Shown: positions 25,369 through 34,104, numbered from the stretch's first letter. The stretch is 64,000 nucleotides of DNA from Methanomassiliicoccaceae archaeon UBA472 (GCA_002497075.1 DAML01000030.1:52698-116697), one strand, 5' to 3'. Notes: generated by a model from the letters alone, not told the origin. Numbers and translations: made by a program.

Positions 25369-26625
25369 ATGGCTACGCCCATCACGGTAGGGGAAAGGAT
25401 CGTGCTGCATCTGGCCCAGTATTCTAAGCATTCGAACGATTTTGACGCTCCGTTCGAGGTGAGCCAGGACGGCATTGGTGAGGCATTGCGAATCTCCCGC
25501 GCCCACGCCGCCATCGAGCTTAAGAAGCTCAAGGAGGCGGGGACGGTGACCGAACGCATCGCTCATATCAGGGCCGGTCCGGTGAAACGCAAGGTGTACT
25601 TCCTGAGCGAGTCGGGAGAGTCCAAGGCCATGAACCTCAAGGACTTCGCCAGCCGCCAGGGTATCGAGATATCCCCTCTCCTGGACCTAAAGAAGTGCAA
25701 GGGAGAGGACCTGTGGGTGCAGCTGAACTCTGACTCTCGATCGCTCATAGCCAAGGCCGCGGTGTTCCGCAAGCCCTTCAAAAGGTCCGCTCTGCCCCAG
25801 ACCACCGTCAGCCTGCTCCCGGAGGACAAGGAGGGGATGGCCGAACTGCCGGAACCCCTCCGTGCATCGATCCCCGCTCTGCTGGATAAGAACGCTTTGC
25901 GAGGGGCTCATAGCTTTGCCGCCGACTACTGGCTCAAGGAAGGCGATTACGTGGAGAGGCTGCACCACCTGTTGCAGGCCAATCGGACAATGGAGGCGCA
26001 GATGTTGCTGTCCACCAGGGGCTGGCAGATGGCCCGCTCCGCTGGTCCGGAGCTTCTGGAGTCGCTCAAGGGAATAGGGGACGTGTTGCCGCGCTACGCC
26101 AAAGAGGTTCGAAGGATCAAGGGGCAGGTGGCGCTTCGCAATTCCGATCTCAAGTTCGGCCATCAGGTGGCTCAGGAGATGTTGCTGACCGGCGATCCGG
26201 CGGAAACCGTCGACGGCCTGGAGCTCAAGGGCCGGACGCTATTGATGGAAGGCAAGGCCCAGGCGGCCTTGGACGACCTGCTTGAAGTAAAGAGAACAAA
26301 ACCATCTCCGCTCCTAGATTGCGACATAGCCCAATGCTATGGTCTCCTTGGCAGAAAGGACGAGGCGTTGCAATTGATCGAGTCCATCGGCCGCCGGGGC
26401 GGCATAGAGGACCCGGACATGCTGGAAGAGGTCTACTACCGCAAAGGTCAGGTGTTGGCCTCAATAAACCGTTCGCAGGAGGCCGTGGCCAACTTCAGCA
26501 AGGCCCTAGGGCTGGCCAGGCCGGGCGACAAGCGCGAGATCTACAAGGCCATGTCATCCTGCTACGAGAAGCTGGGGATGGAGGACAAGGCCCGCGAGTA
26601 CTCCCGCAAGGCCATTAAAAGATAG
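25369..26625 (+). CDS. Winged-helix / TPR protein
   Basis: A 418-residue cytoplasmic protein. Residues 8-80 form a MarR/ArsR-like winged helix (FEVSQDGIGEALRISRAHAAIELKKLKEAG, then a basic wing). A linker follows, and the C-terminal half holds TPR-like helix pairs (RKDEALQLIESIG, YYRKGQVLASINRSQEAVANFSKALGLA, MEDKAREYSRKAI). Proteins of this layout are frequent in Thermoplasmata and are assumed to be transcriptional regulators, but no target is known. TTTAATG lies about 32 nt upstream. It converges with pheS over 11 nt. Confidence 0.75.
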   Translation: MATPITVGERIVLHLAQYSKHSNDFDAPFEVSQDGIGEALRISRAHAAIELKKLKEAGTVTERIAHIRAGPVKRKVYFLSESGESKAMNLKDFASRQGIEISPLLDLKKCKGEDLWVQLNSDSRSLIAKAAVFRKPFKRSALPQTTVSLLPEDKEGMAELPEPLRASIPALLDKNALRGAHSFAADYWLKEGDYVERLHHLLQANRTMEAQMLLSTRGWQMARSAGPELLESLKGIGDVLPRYAKEVRRIKGQVALRNSDLKFGHQVAQEMLLTGDPAETVDGLELKGRTLLMEGKAQAALDDLLEVKRTKPSPLLDCDIAQCYGLLGRKDEALQLIESIGRRGGIEDPDMLEEVYYRKGQVLASINRSQEAVANFSKALGLARPGDKREIYKAMSSCYEKLGMEDKAREYSRKAIKR

Positions 26626-28135
26626 GGCTTTGCCTGAGCATGTCCAGGTCCGTGACGTACAGCTCACGGATGTCCTTGAGGTTCCACTTCAGCATGGCCA
26701 GCCTCTCGAAGCCCAAACCCCAGGCCAGCACCGGGTGCTTTATGCCCAGAGGTCCGGTGACCTCCGGCCGGAAGACGCCCGCTCCGCCCAGCTCCATCCA
26801 GGAGCCGTTGTAGTAGATGTCCACCTCCAGCGAGGGCTCGGTGTACGGGAACGGTCCCGGTCTGACCCGGACCTTATCAAATCCCATGCGGTGATAGAAG
26901 TCCTTGAGCGTGCTGACCAGCATGTCGAAGCTCGCCCCCTCCTCCATGATGATCCCCTCGATCTGCTGGAACTCCGGGAGGTGGGTCATGTCGATGCTCT
27001 CGTTGCGGAATATGCGGGAGATGCAGAAGACCTTGGCCGGCGGGTCGGGATGCTTGGCCAGATACCTGATGGTGTTGACCGTGGTATGCGTGCGAAGCAA
27101 AGCCCTCTCGGCCTCCTCGCGGCTCCAGGCGTAGCGCCAGCCTAGCGACCCGGTGTCCCCGCCGTTCTCATGGACCGCCTTGACCTTCTGGACGATATCC
27201 TCGTCATCCAGAGGGAGCCTACAAGGGTTTTTCAGGTAGAAGGTGTCCTGCAGGTCGCGGGCTGGATGGTCCTGCGGGGTGAACAGGGCGTCCATGTTCC
27301 AGAACGCCGGCTGCACGTACTCGTCGTCTATCTCATTGAAACCCATCTCGATGAATATGCGGCGCACTTCGTCCGCTATCCTGGTGATGGGATGTTTCTT
27401 GGAAGGGTATTGGCATGGAGCGAAGGTCCGGATGTCGTACTTGCGGAAGGAGGCTCCTTTCCACTTGCCGGTCTGCAAAAGCTCAGGCGTCAGCTGGGCC
27501 ACCTCGTCGGTGATCTCCACACCCTGGGCCACGATCTCCTGCCCCAGGCGGCTGAGGCGCAGGACCCTGGAAACCACCAGCTTGTCCTGCAGCACTCCCT
27601 TCCTTGCTTTCAGCAGTTCCAGGGCGGCCTTGTCCGCCTGGTCCTCGAAGATGTCTCCGTCGCCCATCCTCTTCAGCAGGGCCTCGTCCGGCATCTCCAC
27701 GCCCAGACCGTTGCGGCCTTCCTCGCTCAAGTGCAGCATCGGCTCCGCCCCGGACTTGTCCAGGCGGGCCAGCCGCTTCTTCATCAGCCAGCCGATGGCC
27801 ATAGAGGATTCCTCCTTCCCCATGGCCGCCTCCAGGTCCTTGACGCCCAGCGAGCCGCCCTTTTCCCCTATGAGAACGAGAGCCCTTCTTTCTGGCACGC
27901 CCTTCTCCAACAATGAGCGGTCCCGGAGAGCGTAGGCCTTGCGGGCGCTCTCATCAATTTCCACCGCTCCCTTGGACTGAAGCCAGGAAGAGGCGTTCAT
28001 CACTTCCACCAGCTGCTGGAAGTCTCCCGCCTCGAAGACCTTTTCCGGCGATGCCCTGCCCTCTAGCTTATGCAGGGCCACCAGGACCTTCTTCTCGGAA
28101 TGGCTGAGACCTTCCAACACCTCGGTGGCGTTCAT
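26615..28135 (-). CDS. pheS: Phenylalanyl-tRNA synthetase alpha subunit
   Basis: A 506-residue class II synthetase subunit. The N-terminal 200 residues are stacked winged-helix domains (SHSEKKVLVALHKLEG onwards), as in archaeal and eukaryotic PheS. The core follows with HPITRIADEVRRIFIEMGF, the motif 2 region FCISRIFRNESIDMTHLPEF, and the motif 3 region PVLAWGLGFERLAML. The beta subunit gene (pheT) is not in the window. It lies 29 nt after trmO in a probable operon starting near 30.7 kb. Confidence 0.96.
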   Translation of the reverse strand: MNATEVLEGLSHSEKKVLVALHKLEGRASPEKVFEAGDFQQLVEVMNASSWLQSKGAVEIDESARKAYALRDRSLLEKGVPERRALVLIGEKGGSLGVKDLEAAMGKEESSMAIGWLMKKRLARLDKSGAEPMLHLSEEGRNGLGVEMPDEALLKRMGDGDIFEDQADKAALELLKARKGVLQDKLVVSRVLRLSRLGQEIVAQGVEITDEVAQLTPELLQTGKWKGASFRKYDIRTFAPCQYPSKKHPITRIADEVRRIFIEMGFNEIDDEYVQPAFWNMDALFTPQDHPARDLQDTFYLKNPCRLPLDDEDIVQKVKAVHENGGDTGSLGWRYAWSREEAERALLRTHTTVNTIRYLAKHPDPPAKVFCISRIFRNESIDMTHLPEFQQIEGIIMEEGASFDMLVSTLKDFYHRMGFDKVRVRPGPFPYTEPSLEVDIYYNGSWMELGGAGVFRPEVTGPLGIKHPVLAWGLGFERLAMLKWNLKDIRELYVTDLDMLRQSPIF

Positions 28136-28164
28136 GTGCTGGGAGATTTGGTCATCGATATAAG

Positions 28165-28578
28165 TTACTTATGGGCTCGTCGAACGGAGGTTCGGCGGGC
28201 CATCTTCCTCATCTCCTCCGGGTCCCAGGAGAATCCTTTTCCCATTACTCCCTTGATGTCCGCCACCGGGGTGTCCACGAAGGCGTCCAGCCCTTTGACC
28301 TTAAGGACGTTGCCATTCCTCTCCAGCAGAGTGACCCTGGTGAGACCGACGGGGCTGGGCCGGCGAGGGCTGCGCGTTCCGAATAACCCGGCCAGAGGTA
28401 TGGACTCATCTCCTTTCGGATGGACCTGGAGGTCATACCTCTCGCTGCGGTCGAAGATGAACAGGATGTCCAGCTCCTTAAGGAGCTCGATACGGTAGAG
28501 CCCTTCGGAATACTCCGGGAAGACCTCGATCTCCGAAACGTCCCCGTCGACCGATATGACCCTTCCGATGGGGGTCAG
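28165..28578 (-). CDS. trmO: TrmO/TsaA family tRNA (t6A37) N6-methyltransferase
   Basis: A protein of about 137 residues with the TrmO (UPF0066) beta barrel. TrmO methylates threonylcarbamoyl-adenosine 37 of tRNA using SAM. LTPIGRV is the usual opening, with LFGTRSPRRPSPVGLTRV and KGLDAFVDTPVADIKGV as the two signatures. No ATG, GTG or TTG lies at the domain start. The codon before TPIGR is CTG at 28578, and its CTGA overlaps the trpS stop, which suggests a CTG start. The longer upstream reading inside trpS is rich in G, P and R and looks like a shadow. Confidence 0.85.
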   Translation of the reverse strand: MTPIGRVISVDGDVSEIEVFPEYSEGLYRIELLKELDILFIFDRSERYDLQVHPKGDESIPLAGLFGTRSPRRPSPVGLTRVTLLERNGNVLKVKGLDAFVDTPVADIKGVMGKGFSWDPEEMRKMARRTSVRRAHK

Positions 28579-29696
28579 CAGGTGTCGGGGAGCAGGAACT
28601 CGTGGAGGCGCTCCTTGGCCGCCTCCCTCTTCCTCTGATGTTCCTCTAGGAACTCGTTTATCCTCTGGGTCAGCAGCTGCTTGCACTCTCCGCACAGAAT
28701 CTCCCCCTTGCGGCACCTTTCCGTAAGATCGTCCAGGGCCTTGTCGTCCTTCTCGAAGAGGTAGTACTGGTACTTGAAGACCGAGCAGATCTCGGGACGG
28801 CCGCCGAGCTTGCGCTGCTCGTCGACGGAAACCTGCCCGCCGGTGAAGGCGTTGCCGATCTTCTTCTTGACCTCTTTAGGCTTGTCAGTGGTGAAAATCG
28901 TGGTCTGCGGCTGGGAGGAGGACATCTTGTCCGTTCCGGTGAGCCCGGGGAACATCTTGTTGTAGATGAGCGCGGGTTTCGGATAACCCAGCAACGGCGC
29001 GACGTCCCGAGCGACACGGAAGTGGGCGTCCTGGTCGATGCCGCAGGGGATGAGGCAGGGCGTCTTCCTTCCGTACAAGGCGTCCTCTATGAAGCAGGGG
29101 GCGGCCTGGATGCTGGTGTAGAATATGCTCCCGATGTTGTGACTGTTCTCGAAACCGAAAACGGCCTTGGCCGTGGAGAAGGTGACGCGTTTAGCGACCT
29201 TGAGCGCCAATGGATAAAGGAGCTTGATGTCCTTGGTGTCCAGGATCACCTTGGTGTTCTCCGGTTCGAAACCGAGGGCGATGAAGTCCAGGACGTTCTC
29301 GTAAGCGGCCTTCTTCGTATCCTCCAGGCTGAGGTTCTCGTTGAAGAGGTACTTCTCGTCGTCGGTGAGCTGGAAGTACATGTTGACCTTGAACAGGTCC
29401 TGCAGGTAGCGGTTGAACATCCAGGGCATGAGGTGGCCGAGGTGCGTTCCGCCGGACGGTCCTCTTCCCGTGTAAAGGAAGAACCGATTGCCCTTGTCGT
29501 ACTGGTCCAGAAGCCAGTCGAAGTCCCGGTGCGAGTACACCACGCCCCGACGGAGCATTGGATGCAGTTCGCCGTAACCGGCTAAACGGTCTATTAGCTC
29601 CTGGTCCATCTTCTTGGTCCCGAAGCGGGTTATGAGCTGATCGTAATCGATCTCCCCGGTTACCTCCCAGGGGGTGACCTTGAAGTCATCGTTCAT
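28575..29696 (-). CDS. trpS: Tryptophanyl-tRNA synthetase
   Basis: A 373-residue class Ic synthetase of the archaeal/eukaryotic branch. GPSGGTHLGHLMP holds the HIGH motif (HLGH at 85-88) and TDKMSSSQPQTTIF the KMSSS loop. It has the long N-terminal extension of this branch (VTPWEVTGEIDYDQLITRFG). It lies between a DUF1638 gene 40 nt upstream and trmO, which it overlaps. Confidence 0.96.
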   Translation of the reverse strand: MNDDFKVTPWEVTGEIDYDQLITRFGTKKMDQELIDRLAGYGELHPMLRRGVVYSHRDFDWLLDQYDKGNRFFLYTGRGPSGGTHLGHLMPWMFNRYLQDLFKVNMYFQLTDDEKYLFNENLSLEDTKKAAYENVLDFIALGFEPENTKVILDTKDIKLLYPLALKVAKRVTFSTAKAVFGFENSHNIGSIFYTSIQAAPCFIEDALYGRKTPCLIPCGIDQDAHFRVARDVAPLLGYPKPALIYNKMFPGLTGTDKMSSSQPQTTIFTTDKPKEVKKKIGNAFTGGQVSVDEQRKLGGRPEICSVFKYQYYLFEKDDKALDDLTERCRKGEILCGECKQLLTQRINEFLEEHQRKREAAKERLHEFLLPDTC

Positions 29697-29736
29697 CGTT
29701 TCCAGGGGCCAGGAACGGCTTACTGGTTCAAAAGGA

Positions 29737-30387
29737 TTATTGAGCCTTCTCCGCCGAGGTCCGGGCCAGCTCCCTGGCCCGGTTCAGGAACCTGGACAGG
29801 TTCTTGGTGCCGCAGGGACGGTTCTCGTGGCGCAGGCCGAGCTCGTCAGCGAACTTGCGCGACAGGCCCTCATAATGCTCCGCGTCACCAACGTCAGTGT
29901 CCACGTAAACGCACAGCTCGTAGTTCTCGAACAGCATGTCCAGGAAGTACTTCGGTTCGTATCCCTGGTCCACCAGGGCGTCTAGGTGCAGTTCCTTCAC
30001 CGCTCCATCGATCCCGCGCAACGCCCAGCCGGGGGTGTTGAACCAGGTCCCTCCGCAAAGGCTCTTCTGCCTGGCGTATTCCACCGGTCCCAGTATCGCC
30101 GCGATGCAATCGTCCCCTTCCAGCATGACCGTGGGCAACTTGAGGTGGTTGACTATTCCGGACAGGGACTGGCAAACGGCATATCCCAGGAACACCGCGT
30201 CCACCTGGCCTTCCAGAGCGTTCACCTTGTCCTGTACCGTGGCCTTCAGCTTCTCGGCGTCGATATGCAGGGCGAACTCCAGGTAGTCCTTGTGCACCAC
30301 GTCTTCCCAGCCCTCGGTGAGCTTCTCCAGTTCGGGCTTCAGTATCTCGCAGGCGATTATAGCCAGGCGTCCCTTTCCATCCTCCAT
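29737..30387 (-). CDS. DUF1638 protein
   Basis: A 216-residue protein of DUF1638. Family marks are AIIACEILKPELEKL, LHIDAEKLKATVQDKV, DAVFLGYAVCQSLSGI, and EGDDCIAAILG followed by GGTWFNTPGW. In methanogens such genes commonly lie near corrinoid methyltransferase genes, and a role in binding a metal or corrinoid has been suggested but is not established. Conserved Cys and Asp-Asp-Cys positions are present. Here it is the second gene of a run leading into trpS, and the cobalt transporter is 0.5 kb away. Confidence 0.75.
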   Translation of the reverse strand: MEDGKGRLAIIACEILKPELEKLTEGWEDVVHKDYLEFALHIDAEKLKATVQDKVNALEGQVDAVFLGYAVCQSLSGIVNHLKLPTVMLEGDDCIAAILGPVEYARQKSLCGGTWFNTPGWALRGIDGAVKELHLDALVDQGYEPKYFLDMLFENYELCVYVDTDVGDAEHYEGLSRKFADELGLRHENRPCGTKNLSRFLNRARELARTSAEKAQ

Positions 30388-30393
30388 GGGCGA

Positions 30394-30705
30394 TCAGCTC
30401 CTCTTGGGCAGCGCGAATAGCCGTCTCAGGTATCCCAGGACCTCGTCCCAGTCCTTGCAGTCGATGATGGAATCTCCGAGGGGGTTCTCGTCGTCCAGGG
30501 TCCACATGTGCTCCGGGGCGGGGGAATCGTAATAGATGAGCATCATACGGTATCCTCCTTTGTTCTTCACATCGTTCTTGGGACTGGACACCACCGACGC
30601 CCCGTAATCGTTCGGGAAGCGGTAGATGTTGTGGAAGCGGTCACCCTCCATGCAGCCGCAAGGGCAATTCGCATTCAGGTCGATGACGTACTCGTCGAAT
30701 TCCAA
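30394..30705 (-). CDS. Hypothetical protein of 103 residues
   Basis: I do not recognise this family. The protein has CPCGC near residue 14 followed by GDRFHNIYRFPNDYGASVV, and an acidic, tryptophan-containing C-terminal half. The lone CPCGC could bind a metal or form a redox pair. It ends 6 nt before the DUF1638 gene and heads the run of five minus-strand genes. A promoter could lie in 30706-30780. Confidence 0.5.
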   Translation of the reverse strand: MEFDEYVIDLNANCPCGCMEGDRFHNIYRFPNDYGASVVSSPKNDVKNKGGYRMMLIYYDSPAPEHMWTLDDENPLGDSIIDCKDWDEVLGYLRRLFALPKRS

Positions 30706-30823
30706 CTCGCACCCCGTGCCTATTTAATCTTTTCTTCCATGGGCGGGAGTTCCCCGCGTGCATCGAAGTATTGTTCACCTAACGCAAAGCTTGGTGATAT
30801 TTTTTCCTAGAGAAGGCGAAGCG

Positions 30824-30831
30824 TTTTATAT
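30824..30831 (+). promoter_or_regulatory. TATA box of the fur-cbiMNQO operon
   Basis: TTTTATAT lies about 31 nt before the ATG at 30859. Transcription would start around 30855, giving a very short leader. The palindrome at 30842-30856 covers the predicted transcription start. Confidence 0.6.
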
Positions 30832-30841
30832 CTCCATAAAG

Positions 30842-30856
30842 TAGTAATGATTACTA
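30842..30856. promoter_or_regulatory. Perfect 15-bp palindrome, likely operator of the Fur-family regulator
   Basis: TAGTAAT-G-ATTACTA is fully symmetric and lies between the TATA box and the start codon of the Fur-family gene. Its A/T-rich arms resemble Fur-superfamily boxes. Binding there would block transcription of the regulator and the cobalt transporter genes that follow. Confidence 0.6.
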
Positions 30857-30858
30857 TT

Positions 30859-31245
30859 ATGAATTCGTACCCCACCCGCTGGACGAAGCAGATGAAGGTC
30901 GTCCTTGACATTGTCTACGACGGCAAGTCCCCGATAACCGCGGACCAGGTGTACGGGCTGGCAAGGAAGCAGATGCCCAGGATAAGCCTTGGAACGGTGT
31001 ACCGGAACCTCAACCGTCTGGTCGTTTCCGGTCTCATTTCAGAATCGAAGGTGGGAACGGTGCAATGCTTCTACCCTCACCCTTATTCAAACACCCATCT
31101 GGAATGTCGAGTGTGCGGCCGCCTGTACAGCGTGCCATTCGACCTGTCGCTGCATCAGGTGGCCAAGGAGACCGGTCTCACCCTCGACGGCTATGAGCTG
31201 CGGTTGAAAGGCGTATGTAAGGAGTGTGCTTCCCGATGCATATAA
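30859..31245 (+). CDS. Fur-family metal-responsive regulator heading the cobalt transporter operon
   Basis: A 128-residue Fur-superfamily repressor. The winged helix is TADQVYGLARKQMPRISLGTVYRNLNRLVVSG, followed by a dimerisation domain with two CxxC pairs (CRVCG, CKEC) for structural zinc. The usual HHHH-type metal-sensing cluster is reduced to NTHLEC, and the His of the HxLxLxGxC strand is Tyr here (YELRLKGVC), so metal preference may differ from classic Fur or Zur. I start at 30859; an ATG 12 nt upstream lies inside the operator. Its end overlaps cbiM by 10 nt, so cobalt-linked regulation is inferred. Confidence 0.85.
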   Translation: MNSYPTRWTKQMKVVLDIVYDGKSPITADQVYGLARKQMPRISLGTVYRNLNRLVVSGLISESKVGTVQCFYPHPYSNTHLECRVCGRLYSVPFDLSLHQVAKETGLTLDGYELRLKGVCKECASRCI

Positions 31246-31904
31246 TGGAAGGTTACCTGGACCCGCTCTGGGCCTTGGTGTGGATATTAGTCGCCGCGCC
31301 TTTCATCGTGTACGGCTTTTTCTGCATACGCCGAATCATGAGGGAGGATCCGGCGAAAAAGACGATGCTAGCCCTTTCCGGCGCCTTCATCTTCGTCTTA
31401 TCCTCCTTCAAGCTTCCTTCAGTCACTGGATCGTCCTCTCACCCCACAGGCACCGGCTTCTCAACCATGTTCTTCGGTGTGGGTGTCACTTCGGTTATGT
31501 CGTTAATCGTCCTCATCTTCCAGGCGCTGCTGTTGGCGCATGGAGGCTTCACGACCATGGGCGCCAACGTGTTCTCCATGGGAGTGGCCGGACCGTTCGT
31601 TGCCTACATAGTCTTCAAGGCCATGACCAAGGCCAAGGTTTGCACACCGGTCAAGGTATTCTTCACCGCCTTCCTGGCCGTTATGGTGACCTACACGGTC
31701 ACGGCGGTGCAGCTGGCCCTGAACTTCGGTCTGGATAATGGCAATTTCATTACATTCTTCATCGATTACATAGCCATATTCGCAGTCACCCAGGTCCCGC
31801 TAGCTATCGTAGAGGGCATATTGTTCATGATCTTCATCGACTACCTGGAGAGAGCGCGTCCGGACCTGACGGAAAAGGTCTTTCCCAAAGGGGGCCGTCT
31901 ATGA
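31236..31904 (+). CDS. cbiM: ECF cobalt transporter substrate-binding protein CbiM
   Basis: A 222-residue integral membrane S-component. It begins MHIMEGYLD, the N-terminal metal-binding segment of CbiM in which His2 takes part in Co2+ coordination. KLPSVTGSSSHPTGTGF is the second conserved stretch. About six or seven helices are visible. The ATG at 31236 places His at position 2 as required, so upstream starts are excluded. It is followed by cbiN with an ATGA overlap. Confidence 0.95.
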   Translation: MHIMEGYLDPLWALVWILVAAPFIVYGFFCIRRIMREDPAKKTMLALSGAFIFVLSSFKLPSVTGSSSHPTGTGFSTMFFGVGVTSVMSLIVLIFQALLLAHGGFTTMGANVFSMGVAGPFVAYIVFKAMTKAKVCTPVKVFFTAFLAVMVTYTVTAVQLALNFGLDNGNFITFFIDYIAIFAVTQVPLAIVEGILFMIFIDYLERARPDLTEKVFPKGGRL

Positions 31905-32173
31905 AACGGCGCAACTATTATCTGTTGGGATTCCTGGCAATGGCTGTAATTCTCATCTCGGCTGTCGCACTGAACCCCGACTCCGATTTTTCCGGGACGG
32001 ACGACGCAGGTGGTGATGTCAACCCGGATTACGAACCATGGCTCGAGAACATTTGGGAGCCTTCAGGCGAGCTGGAGACGCTGTTCTTCACCCTTCAGGC
32101 GGCCATCGGAGCCTTGATCATAGGATATTTCCTGGGATCTAATAAGGTTAAAAAGGAAAGACGGGAGGGCTGA
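31901..32173 (+). CDS. cbiN: Cobalt transport protein CbiN
   Basis: A 90-residue protein with two membrane helices separated by an extracytoplasmic loop (SDFSGTDDAGGDVNPDYEPW and following), the standard CbiN layout. CbiN is diagnostic of cobalt rather than nickel ECF systems (NikM/NikN differ) and works with CbiM in metal loading. It overlaps cbiM by 4 nt and ends 1 nt before cbiQ. Confidence 0.92.
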   Translation: MKRRNYYLLGFLAMAVILISAVALNPDSDFSGTDDAGGDVNPDYEPWLENIWEPSGELETLFFTLQAAIGALIIGYFLGSNKVKKERREG

Positions 32174-32174
32174 C

Positions 32175-32960
32175 ATGTTCGAGCTTGACGAGCTTGCTTA
32201 CCGCTCCTCCGCTTTGAAATGGTCGCCTTCCGGAAAGTTCCTCTTTGTCCTGGCGTTGTTGGTGGCTTCCCTCACAGCAAGCACCCTAATGGTCCCACTT
32301 GTGGTGCTGATCATTGGTGTTCTGCTTTTGGGCTATTCGGTCCGCTTCCGCTTCCCCAAGGTCATCGGCCTGATCATATTGGAAGGGCTGGGTATAATTC
32401 TGATCAGCGGTCTCGTTATAGCTCTGGCCACGCCCGGGACCACGGTCTGGACATGGGACCTGCTTCTGTTCAAGTTGGCCTTCACAGATGCTGGCCTGTC
32501 CACCGCGACCCTGATCACCCTACGGGCTCTGGCTGGCATCAGCGTAATGCTGTTCTTCTCCACATCCACCCCCATACCGCACTTCGCCGATATGCTTGTA
32601 CGGCTGAGGGTGCCCAAGGAGTTCGCCGAGCTAATGGTCCTTGTCTACCGCTACTCCTTCATGCTTCTGGACGAGGCGGGACGGATGCATTTGGCCGCCC
32701 AATGCCGTTTGGGATTCCGCGGGCGCATGAACACCATGCGGACCTACGCCAAGATGATGGTAGGCATGTTCATCCGGTCCATCGAGACGGCCGAGAGGTC
32801 GAACGTCGGCATGCAGTGCCGCAATTATCAGAGCAGTGTCGGGATGCTCAGGCAGCCCAAGGGGATGACGCTCTCCTGGACAGCCTTGTCGGTGGCCAGC
32901 TTCATACTGCTCTATCAACTGAATGAACTCTGCGTAAGCTCTGGCATTCTGATGGGGTAA
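32175..32960 (+). CDS. cbiQ: ECF transporter membrane subunit CbiQ
   Basis: A 261-residue T-component that couples ATP hydrolysis to the S-component. Five or so helices are seen, with the cytoplasmic coupling segment AAQCRLGFRGRMN and ERSNVGMQCRNYQSS corresponding to the conserved A-R-G-like motifs that contact the ATPase. Length and position between cbiN and cbiO are normal. Confidence 0.92.
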   Translation: MFELDELAYRSSALKWSPSGKFLFVLALLVASLTASTLMVPLVVLIIGVLLLGYSVRFRFPKVIGLIILEGLGIILISGLVIALATPGTTVWTWDLLLFKLAFTDAGLSTATLITLRALAGISVMLFFSTSTPIPHFADMLVRLRVPKEFAELMVLVYRYSFMLLDEAGRMHLAAQCRLGFRGRMNTMRTYAKMMVGMFIRSIETAERSNVGMQCRNYQSSVGMLRQPKGMTLSWTALSVASFILLYQLNELCVSSGILMG

Positions 32961-32964
32961 GAGC

Positions 32965-34104
32965 ATGACCGCGCTTCTGGAATGCAAGGACCTGAGCTAC
33001 GATTACCCCGGCCGGGGGGCAGCCCTCCGTGACGTCAGCTTGGAGATAACAGAAGGTCGCAAGACGGCCATTATCGGTCCCAACGGGGCGGGTAAGTCCA
33101 CCCTCTTCCTTCATTTCAACGGAGTCCTGCGTCCGAAGAGCGGCCAGATGCTGTTCCAGGGCCAGCCCCTTGTCTACCGCAATAAGGAACTTAGCCATCT
33201 CCGCAAGGAGATCGCCGTCATCCTGCAGAACCCGGACGATCAGATATTCTCCGCCACGGTGGAGGAGGACGTGGCCTTCGGCCCGTTGAACCTGGGATTG
33301 CCTAGGGAAGAGGTGGAGGCCAGGGTGGACGAGGCTCTGGCCCTGGTAGACATGAGCAACATGCGTGAGCGGCCGTCCCAGCAGCTGTCGTTCGGTCAGA
33401 GGAAGCGTCTGGCGATAGCCGGGGCGTTAGCCATGCGCCCAAAGGTCCTGATCATGGACGAGCCGACGGCCGGGCTCGATCCGCACATGGTCCAAGAGGT
33501 CCTAGAGCTGACCGAGGAACTGCACATGAAAGGGATCACCCTGATCATGTCCACGCACGAGATGGAGGTGGCCTACTCCTGGGCGGACGATTTCAAGGTG
33601 GTGCACCAGGGACGCCTGCTTTTCTCAGGGTCGGCAAAGGAACTGTTCGCTAACAGGACGTTACTGGAGCTGCTCGGCTTCCAAGCCCCCTCCGTTTACC
33701 GTATGAACGAGGAGATGCACCGCTCCGCCCTGGTAGACCTGGAACCGATACCCAAGAACATGGCCGAGCTTAGGCTGAAGTTCTGCCGCATGAACCGCCG
33801 TCCTATAGGGGGGCTTCATATCAGAAATGTGGACAAGGATAACCTGCCGTCGATCCTGGAGGTCCACGGGCTCCTGTCGCAGGGGAAGGCGGTCGGCTAC
33901 TACGGTTCGCAGGCCAAGCACTTGCTGGCCATGACCCTTCCCTCCGACGTCCGGCTTCCCGGCCTGACTGGATGTTTGGACAAGATGATCGACGGTAGGG
34001 AGGCCGTGCTTTACACAGAACCGAAGCTGATCCCTGCCATTATGAATCATATAAATAATTTGGCTCAGAGATATGCCACATCCATCGAGGTGATGGATGA
34101 ATGA
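32965..34104 (+). CDS. cbiO: ECF transporter ATPase CbiO with an extra C-terminal domain
   Basis: A 379-residue ABC ATPase. Walker A is GPNGAGKST, the Q-loop ILQNPDDQIFSATVEED, the signature LSFGQRKRLAIAG, Walker B VLIMDEPTAGLDP, and the switch His is in MSTHEME. The ATPase ends near residue 240 and a linker follows. Residues about 270-379 form an additional domain (GGLHIRNVDKDNLPS, then KAVGYYGSQAKHLLAMTLPS) that standard CbiO lacks and that I do not recognise. It might regulate transport or bind a corrinoid precursor; this is speculation. Confidence 0.92.
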   Translation: MTALLECKDLSYDYPGRGAALRDVSLEITEGRKTAIIGPNGAGKSTLFLHFNGVLRPKSGQMLFQGQPLVYRNKELSHLRKEIAVILQNPDDQIFSATVEEDVAFGPLNLGLPREEVEARVDEALALVDMSNMRERPSQQLSFGQRKRLAIAGALAMRPKVLIMDEPTAGLDPHMVQEVLELTEELHMKGITLIMSTHEMEVAYSWADDFKVVHQGRLLFSGSAKELFANRTLLELLGFQAPSVYRMNEEMHRSALVDLEPIPKNMAELRLKFCRMNRRPIGGLHIRNVDKDNLPSILEVHGLLSQGKAVGYYGSQAKHLLAMTLPSDVRLPGLTGCLDKMIDGREAVLYTEPKLIPAIMNHINNLAQRYATSIEVMDE

